This document shows positions 18,941 to 21,866 of a DNA stretch of 21,866 nt, in pieces. Within the stretch, counting starts at the first letter, position 1. Each line of letters opens with the position of its first letter. The notes beneath the pieces are model-generated. The model searched no databases. It saw only the letters and a list, made by a program, of their open reading frames with translations, and was not told the origin of the DNA. The stretch comes from DATHWB01 sp035544575 (GTDB lineage Bacteria > Actinomycetota > Acidimicrobiia > Spongiisociales > ZC4RG35): the NCBI GenBank assembly GCA_035544575.1, contig DATKEC010000122.1, forward strand, positions 1 through 21,866, in the 5' to 3' direction. Position numbers and translations under genes: made by a program.

Positions 18941-19000
18941 GTGGAGGACAGACAATCCTGTCTGTCCTCGGCTGGACAGGCAGGATTGCCTGTCCTCCAC
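18941..19000. repeat. inverted pair of REP-like palindromes (REPIN/BIME-like)
   Basis: Two palindromes face each other across 6 bases. The left (18946-18967) has arms GGACAGACA and TGTCTGTCC with loop ATCC; the right (18974-18995) has arms GGACAGGCA and TGCCTGTCC with loop GGAT. The enclosing 27-base blocks 18941-18967 and 18974-19000 are inverted copies matching at 25 of 27 positions. The two differences are partners in the same stem base pair (A-T versus G-C), a compensatory change. It lies in the divergent spacer between metK and the ABC1 kinase gene. Confidence 0.85.
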
Positions 19001-19012
19001 TTCAGGTTCGGG

Positions 19013-19039
19013 GCGCGGGTGAGGACACCCGCGCTCCAT
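19013..19039. repeat. 9-bp-arm palindrome, copy of the repeat found after ubiB
   Basis: Arms GCGCGGGTG (19013-19021) and CACCCGCGC (19026-19034) enclose AGGA. The reverse complement of 19016-19039 recurs at 20777-20801 with one inserted G. The arm length and 4-base loop match the pair at 18941-19000. Confidence 0.8.
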
Positions 19040-19104
19040 TCCGTGATGAACAGCCGCATGAAAATCTCTCCCCTGCATGGCCCTTGCAGCGGAGCCCGGT
19101 TGAA

Positions 19105-20775
19105 ATGCTGAAGACCCGCCATCTCGGAACCTACCGCGACCTGCTGGTCCTCTTCACGAAATACGGGCGCCGCGATTTCCGCGTCAACCTGCAGGCCGAC
19201 GACGTGCTCATGCCCGACGAAGCCGGGACCGGGACGGAGCCCGACGTCCGCCAGCGCGCCACGGCCTTCGCCACGGCGCTCAAGGAGATGGGGCCGACGT
19301 ACGTGAAGTTCGGGCAGCTCCTGTCGACGCGGCCCGACATCGTGCCGCAGGAGTACGTCACGGCGCTCGAACAGCTTCAGGACAACCTCGAGCCGTTCTC
19401 GTTCGCGGAAGTCGAGCGGATCGTGGAGGAGGAGCTGGGCGCGAAGATCTCCAAGATCTTCGACAGGTTCGAGTCGATCCCGGTGGCCGCCGCCTCACTC
19501 GGCCAGGTCCATCGCGCCATCCTGCGCGACGGTCGCGAAGTGGTGGTGAAGGTCCAGCGGCCCGACGTGCGTGTCAAGGTGCGCGAGGATCTGGACATCC
19601 TGGCGGACATCGCGGCCACGGCCGAGGCGCACAGCGAGATCGGCAGGAAGATGAACCTCTCCGGGGCCATCGAGCAGGCCCGCGTGTCGATGCTGCACGA
19701 GCTCAATTACCTGCAGGAAGCCCGCAACATGGAGTCGCTGCGGCAGAACCTGGCGGTCTTCCCGGAGATCTACATCCCCGCGGTCCAGGCCGACCTCAGC
19801 TCCTCGCGTGTGCTGACCACCGAGCTGGTGAAAGGGCGCAAGGTCTCGAAGCTGACGCCGCTTGCCCTGATCGAAGGCGACTACGCCGGGCTGGCCGCGG
19901 TGCTCACGCGCGCCTACCTGAAGCAGATCTGCGTCGACGGCGTGTGGCACAGCGATCCGCATCCCGGGAACGTGTTCCTCCGCGAGATCGACGGAACGCC
20001 CGACATCGTGCTGCTCGACTTCGGCATGGTCAGCCGTATCAGCCACGAGTTCCAGGACGAGATCATCAAGCTGCTGCTCTCCATCTCGTCGAACCGCGGA
20101 GCGGAGGTGGCTGAGAGCTGCGTGCGGATATCGCAAGCCGGCGAAGGGTTCGATCCGATTCGGTTCAGGCATGAGATCTCCACGATCGTCGCGGCGGTCC
20201 ACGACGTGGCGGCGCGCGACATCAACACCGGGCAGCTGATCTTCAACGTGATCTCGGTGGCGAACAACAACGACCTCAAAGTGCCGTCCCAACTGGCCAT
20301 GCTGGCCAAGACGCTCCTGCACCTGGACGGGATCACCAGGCGGCTCGATCCCGAGTACGACCCGCACCTCGTCATCCGCGACTACGCGGAACAGCTGATG
20401 ACGCAGAAGCTCCGCCAGAAGTTCAATCCCCGGAACTTCTACCCTGCCCTCCTCGACCTGAACCAGCTCGTGCTCGACCTTCCCCATCGAGCGCGAGAGA
20501 TCGTCGACCTGACCGCAACGGGAAGGCTCTCCTTCGGCGTGAAGCTCATTCAAGCCGAGGAGCTCCTGTCGGGCATTCACAGGGTGGCGAACCGGATCAC
20601 AGCCGGAGTGATCGTCGCCGCGATCGTCGTCGCGTCGGCGCTCATGATGGATGTCCAGCCGCTGCTGGCCATCGCCGGCTACATGACCGCTACCGCCATC
20701 GGTCTCTACCTCGTGATCTCCACGATCCTGCACGACCGCAAGGACCGGGAGCGAGCGAAGCTCAAAGGCAAATAG
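19105..20775 (+). CDS. ABC1/UbiB-family atypical protein kinase
   Basis: 556 residues from the ATG at 19105; the frame is open to 18856 but that part runs through palindromic repeats and does not look like protein. Family motifs: 'GPTYVKFGQLLSTRPDIVP' (KxGQ, 63-81), the Ala-rich nucleotide loop AAASLGQVHRA (128-138), Lys149 in VVVKVQRP, the catalytic HSDPHPGN (282-289) and DFGMV (Asp305). Two C-terminal hydrophobic helices ('ITAGVIVAAIVVASALMM' and 'AIAGYMTATAIGLYLVIS') anchor it to the inner membrane, as in UbiB. The family supports ubiquinone or other isoprenoid-quinone synthesis and possibly membrane lipid handling through ATPase activity; the specific role here is not shown. No ubi or men genes are adjacent. 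It is flanked on both sides by copies of the same short palindrome. Confidence 0.9.
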   Translation: MLKTRHLGTYRDLLVLFTKYGRRDFRVNLQADDVLMPDEAGTGTEPDVRQRATAFATALKEMGPTYVKFGQLLSTRPDIVPQEYVTALEQLQDNLEPFSFAEVERIVEEELGAKISKIFDRFESIPVAAASLGQVHRAILRDGREVVVKVQRPDVRVKVREDLDILADIAATAEAHSEIGRKMNLSGAIEQARVSMLHELNYLQEARNMESLRQNLAVFPEIYIPAVQADLSSSRVLTTELVKGRKVSKLTPLALIEGDYAGLAAVLTRAYLKQICVDGVWHSDPHPGNVFLREIDGTPDIVLLDFGMVSRISHEFQDEIIKLLLSISSNRGAEVAESCVRISQAGEGFDPIRFRHEISTIVAAVHDVAARDINTGQLIFNVISVANNNDLKVPSQLAMLAKTLLHLDGITRRLDPEYDPHLVIRDYAEQLMTQKLRQKFNPRNFYPALLDLNQLVLDLPHRAREIVDLTATGRLSFGVKLIQAEELLSGIHRVANRITAGVIVAAIVVASALMMDVQPLLAIAGYMTATAIGLYLVISTILHDRKDRERAKLKGK

Positions 20776-20776
20776 G

Positions 20777-20801
20777 ATGGAGCGCGGGGTGTCCTCACCC
20801 G
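20777..20801. repeat. palindromic repeat copy between convergent genes
   Basis: This 25-base element begins 2 bases after the kinase stop codon and is the reverse complement of 19016-19039 except for one extra G. It can fold (GGGTG with CACCC, loop TCCT) and may serve as the transcript end for the kinase and the convergent L,D-transpeptidase. Confidence 0.75.
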
Positions 20802-20811
20802 TGATCCACAC

Positions 20812-21402
20812 TCACCGCAGCAGTTCCAGATCGCTCACACCCTCGCGCCATGCGCTGGTCATGGACGGTTCACTGTCGAAGATGTACACGTCCATGCCGA
20901 CGTCCGACAGCGCGAACACCTGCTTCAGCATCGCGTGCGGCATGCGGATGCAGCCGTGAGACGCTCTCTGCCCGAATGACTTCGGGTCGTCCGTGCCGTG
21001 AATGAGGATCCCCCCGCCCAGGTCCAGCGCAAACTTGCCGAGCTTTCCCCGCACACGTCGCTGCGCCGAGTCGGCCGGCGGGATCTTCCTTCCCTCCTCG
21101 ACGAACGCCCAGTCAGGCTTGGTCCAGACCGGATCGACGATCTTCCGGACGACCTGATGCCGGCCTCGGGGGGTGCGAAAGAGCCAGACCCTGGCGCCTT
21201 TGCGCAGAAGCGTGTCGGAGCCGGTCGCGACGCGCGCCTTGGTCACGAGTTCGCCGGCGAGGAAGAGGTAGGCGGTGTTCGTCGACACATCGACCGTGAC
21301 CAGCGGACTGGTCTCCGGCGCCTCGGGCGGCAGCCCTTCCACGGAGGCGAGCGCGGAAAGGGAGAAGAGGGAGACTGCAGTGGCTAGGAGAATGTACTTC
21401 AT
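20812..21402 (-). CDS. exported L,D-transpeptidase (YkuD domain)
   Basis: 196 residues. An N-terminal signal peptide (MKYILLATAV...LSALA, cut near residue 19) sends it across the inner membrane. The YkuD domain covers about residues 35-175, with 'VDVSTNTAYLFLAGELV', 'TPRGRHQVVRK', 'LIHGTDDPKSFG' (His135) and the active-site motif SHGCIRM (Ser148, His149, Cys151). Such enzymes attack peptidoglycan stem peptides through the cysteine and form 3-3 cross-links or attach proteins; the extra 'DPVWTKPDWAFVEEG' segment is common in ErfK/YbiS/YcfS-type members. The start codon at 21400-21402 lies inside the right end of a perfect palindrome and has no Shine-Dalgarno sequence, suggesting repression at the start site. 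Confidence 0.92.
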   Translation of the reverse strand: MKYILLATAVSLFSLSALASVEGLPPEAPETSPLVTVDVSTNTAYLFLAGELVTKARVATGSDTLLRKGARVWLFRTPRGRHQVVRKIVDPVWTKPDWAFVEEGRKIPPADSAQRRVRGKLGKFALDLGGGILIHGTDDPKSFGQRASHGCIRMPHAMLKQVFALSDVGMDVYIFDSEPSMTSAWREGVSDLELLR

Positions 21403-21421
21403 CGCAATAACTTATTGCGAT
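21401..21421. promoter_or_regulatory. perfect 21-base palindrome over the L,D-transpeptidase start, candidate operator
   Basis: Arms ATCGCAATAA (21401-21410) and its exact reverse complement (21412-21421) flank one base. It is AT-rich in a GC-rich setting and covers the first two bases of the start codon and the 19 bases upstream of it. A one-base loop cannot form an RNA hairpin, so a dimeric DNA-binding repressor is the natural reader. The regulator is unknown. Confidence 0.6.
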
Positions 21422-21457
21422 TTCGAAGCCAACTTGATAAGCTGCTTCAGCCCGTAA

Positions 21458-21534
21458 GACCCCGTAGCTCAGGTGGATAGAGCAGCAGTTTCCTAAACTG
21501 CGGGTCGCGCGTTCGAGTCGCGCCGGGGTCACCA
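21458..21534 (+). tRNA. tRNA-Arg, anticodon CCT (CCU)
   Basis: A full cloverleaf is visible. Acceptor stem GACCCCG (21458-21464) pairs with CGGGGTC (21524-21530). The D stem is GCTC/GAGC. The anticodon stem GCAGT/ACTGC carries loop TTCCTAA, with anticodon CCT at 21492-21494. The T stem GCGCG/CGCGC has loop TTCGAGT. The discriminator base is A (21531) and CCA is encoded (21532-21534). It reads AGG codons. A genomically encoded CCA is one more mark of this right-hand part. Confidence 0.95.
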
Positions 21535-21576
21535 CGACGGGGCACGGTAACCGGGTGAGCGGCAACCCGTAATCCC

Positions 21577-21604
21577 GGCAACCGGAAACCGGCAACCGGA
21601 AACC
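21577..21604 (+). repeat. two tandem copies of a 14-base repeat
   Basis: GGCAACCGGAAACC occurs twice in direct succession. Its reverse complement GGTTTCCGGTTGCC appears at 21669-21682, followed by a 7-base partial copy (21683-21689), so a long hairpin of stacked GGNAACC-type units is possible between them. Confidence 0.8.
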
Positions 21605-21637
21605 GATTGCGCTTTCCGCCGTTGTCCGGTCACCCTC

Positions 21638-21726
21638 CACGTCTGACGCGGTTGAGCCCCCGGTTACCGGTTTCCGGTTGCCGGTTGCCGTGCACGTCCG
21701 ACGCGGTGAAGCCCCCCGGTTACCGG
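21638..21726 (+). repeat. imperfect direct repeat of 33-34 bases enclosing the inverted 14-base unit
   Basis: Block 21638-21670 and block 21693-21726 both begin CACGTC and end CCCCCGGTTACCGG, differing by a few substitutions and one extra C. Between them lie the inverted copies of the 14-base unit (21669-21689). The 204 bases from the tRNA to the next gene consist almost wholly of these repeats; no open frame or promoter was recognised. Confidence 0.75.
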
Positions 21727-21738
21727 TCCGGTTTCCGA

Positions 21739-21866
21739 TCACGTCCCCCGGTCCTTCAGCCGCGCGTACAACGTCGACGGGCTGATCTCCAACTGGCGGG
21801 CGGCTTTGCGCACGTTGCCGCCGGCGGCATCCACCGCGGCAGCGACATACGTAGCGATGACGCGGT
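21739..21866 (-). CDS. C-terminal Fis-type HTH of a probable sigma-54-dependent regulator (5' end beyond the window)
   Basis: Only the last 42 codons are present, ending in TGA at 21739-21741. They read RVIATYVAAAVDAAGGNV followed by RKAARQLEISPSTLYARL and KDRGT. The 'GGN..KAAR.L.IS..TLY.RL' pattern is the Fis-type (HTH_8) helix-turn-helix at the end of NtrC-family activators, where it binds enhancer sites. The AAA+ and receiver domains, if any, lie outside the window, so a different HTH_8 protein is possible. Confidence 0.75.
   Translation of the reverse strand, partial: RVIATYVAAAVDAAGGNVRKAARQLEISPSTLYARLKDRGT

Noticed and set aside
18856..19104. N-terminal extension of the ABC1/UbiB protein by 83 residues
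   Set aside because: The stretch runs through the palindromic repeats, and family similarity begins right after the ATG at 19105.
19495..20811. 438-codon antisense open frame over the ABC1/UbiB gene
   Set aside because: The opposite strand has complete kinase motifs; this frame is His/Asp/Arg-rich noise caused by third-position GC.
21570..21730. CRISPR array
   Set aside because: The repeat units are contiguous or partly inverted and lack regular unique spacers; no cas genes are present.
21458..21866. Integrated element using tRNA-Arg as an attachment site
   Set aside because: No second copy of the tRNA 3' end and no integrase gene are in the window; the repeats downstream do not include tRNA sequence.

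Overview
The window appears to hold two pieces of DNA of different origin. Positions 1 to about 17,550 look like an actinobacterium of the Acidimicrobiia/Ilumatobacter type. The evidence is F420-cofactor biosynthesis genes (cofG, cofH), a DUF4032 protein, a full-length Lhr helicase, a surface protein ending in three SLH repeats of the 'VTRWQMALFLTR' kind, frequent GTG/TTG starts, and -10 boxes of the form TANNNT placed so that transcripts would start at or next to the start codon. From about 17,640 to the end the style changes: a non-actinobacterial MetK, an ABC1/UbiB kinase, an L,D-transpeptidase, an encoded-CCA tRNA-Arg, a Fis-type HTH end of a probable sigma-54 activator, and short interspersed palindromes of a kind I associate with Acidobacteria-like metagenomic genomes. 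The lineage of this second part is an inference. The switch lies in a roughly 110-base gap between an SDR gene and metK and is either an assembly chimera or a transfer boundary.

Layout of the first part: the 3' end of an enoyl-CoA hydratase; a 1192-residue secreted SLH protein; a strong bidirectional terminator; a small PD-(D/E)xK-like protein on the minus strand; a divergent stand-alone HD-GYP c-di-GMP phosphodiesterase; lhr; then a translationally coupled trio (IclR regulator, a dimeric alpha/beta-barrel-like protein, and a PhnD-like binding protein without a signal peptide); and a DUF4032 kinase-like gene. Facing these on the minus strand is SDR > cofG > cofH > PPOX-fold flavoprotein. The start and stop codons of cofG/cofH and cofH/PPOX overlap, so these are very probably one translation-coupled unit. 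CofG and CofH together make FO, the deazaflavin core of F420. In actinobacteria they are usually fused as FbiC; here they are split, and CofH carries about 200 unrecognised N-terminal residues.

Layout of the second part: metK (minus), a 299-base repeat-rich divergent spacer, the ABC1/UbiB kinase (plus), a convergent L,D-transpeptidase whose start codon lies inside a perfect 21-base palindrome, tRNA-Arg(CCU), about 200 bases of nested direct and inverted repeats, and the truncated regulator.

I see no CRISPR array, insertion sequence, prophage or classical defence system. The most notable items are the compositional and taxonomic junction, the extended CofH, the IclR/barrel/PhnD-like trio, and the covarying palindrome pair beside ubiB.
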